From Gammaproteobacteria bacterium (lineage in GTDB: Bacteria > Pseudomonadota > Gammaproteobacteria > DSM-16500): a stretch of DNA of 6,914 nucleotides. The first letter of the stretch is position 1, and each line of letters starts with the position of its first letter. The notes beneath the pieces are model-generated. The model ran no database searches, had not been told where the DNA came from, and saw nothing but the letters and a program-made list of their open reading frames with translations. The DNA lies in assembly GCA_021323555.1 (NCBI GenBank), contig JAJONP010000105.1, forward strand, positions 1-6,914, written 5' to 3'. Positions 6,855-6,914 of this stretch are shown here, piece by piece. A program made the translations under genes and the position numbers.

Positions 6855-6914
6855 AAAATTTTATAAAAATAGCGCAGCATACACTTGTATGTGAGCACAT
6901 TTTTATAAAATTTT
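6855..6914. repeat. Inverted repeat / large stem-loop at the window edge
   Basis: The arm AAAATTTTATAAAAAT (6855-6870) is perfectly complementary to ATTTTTATAAAATTTT (6899-6914), giving a 16-bp stem of A/T pairs only. Inside it a second hairpin pairs CATAC (6878-6882) with GTATG (6887-6891) around a four-base loop, with unpaired sequence between the two stems. The right arm ends on the last base of the window. The bases just before the left arm are CGTGCG, so the palindrome may continue beyond the edge. It may be a dispersed palindromic repeat or the tip of a small mobile element. An all-A/T stem makes it a poor classical terminator. Confidence 0.75.

Overview
The window looks like a piece of chromosome from an AT-rich gammaproteobacterium. 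DnaE and AccA read along their whole length like the Escherichia coli proteins (for example the AccA N-terminus [10 protein letters not shown] and C-terminus QRLMSYG), but the coding sequence strongly prefers A/T in third codon positions. The combination of dnaE, accA and tilS with low GC would fit Legionella/Coxiella-type relatives (Legionellales). That placement is an inference from sequence feel, not a search.

Layout. Positions 1-165 are non-coding sequence downstream of dnaE. Positions 166-3588 (minus strand) hold a complete dnaE, the replicative DNA polymerase III alpha subunit. A 113-bp divergent region (3589-3701) carries a good minus-strand promoter for dnaE and the leader of accA. 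On the plus strand accA (3702-4658) and tilS (4642-5949) overlap by 17 bp and are probably co-transcribed. accA makes the carboxyltransferase alpha subunit of acetyl-CoA carboxylase; tilS makes tRNA-Ile lysidine synthetase. After a short gap with its own promoter and a three-fold iterated GTAATA motif comes a two-gene type II toxin-antitoxin cassette of the HigBA kind: a RelE/ParE-superfamily toxin (6021-6383) followed, with an 8-bp overlap and a very strong ribosome binding site, by an XRE-type helix-turn-helix antitoxin (6376-6717).

The right edge is the unusual part. Directly after the antitoxin stop codon the sequence resumes as a broken copy of the tilS 3' region. A 52-bp stretch matches tilS at 50 of 52 positions and in the same reading frame, and weaker homology runs upstream of it to the antitoxin stop. 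The toxin-antitoxin cassette and the real tilS 3' end are therefore bracketed by direct repeats 988 bp apart. The window ends in a perfect 16-bp inverted repeat around a smaller inner hairpin, which may be part of a larger palindromic repeat cut by the window edge.

The first three genes are core housekeeping functions (replication, fatty-acid synthesis, tRNA decoding). The toxin-antitoxin pair with its flanking tilS debris is an accessory insertion behind a housekeeping operon. I see no wholly new multi-gene system. The tilS repeat arrangement, the iterated operator and the terminal palindrome are the items most worth checking.
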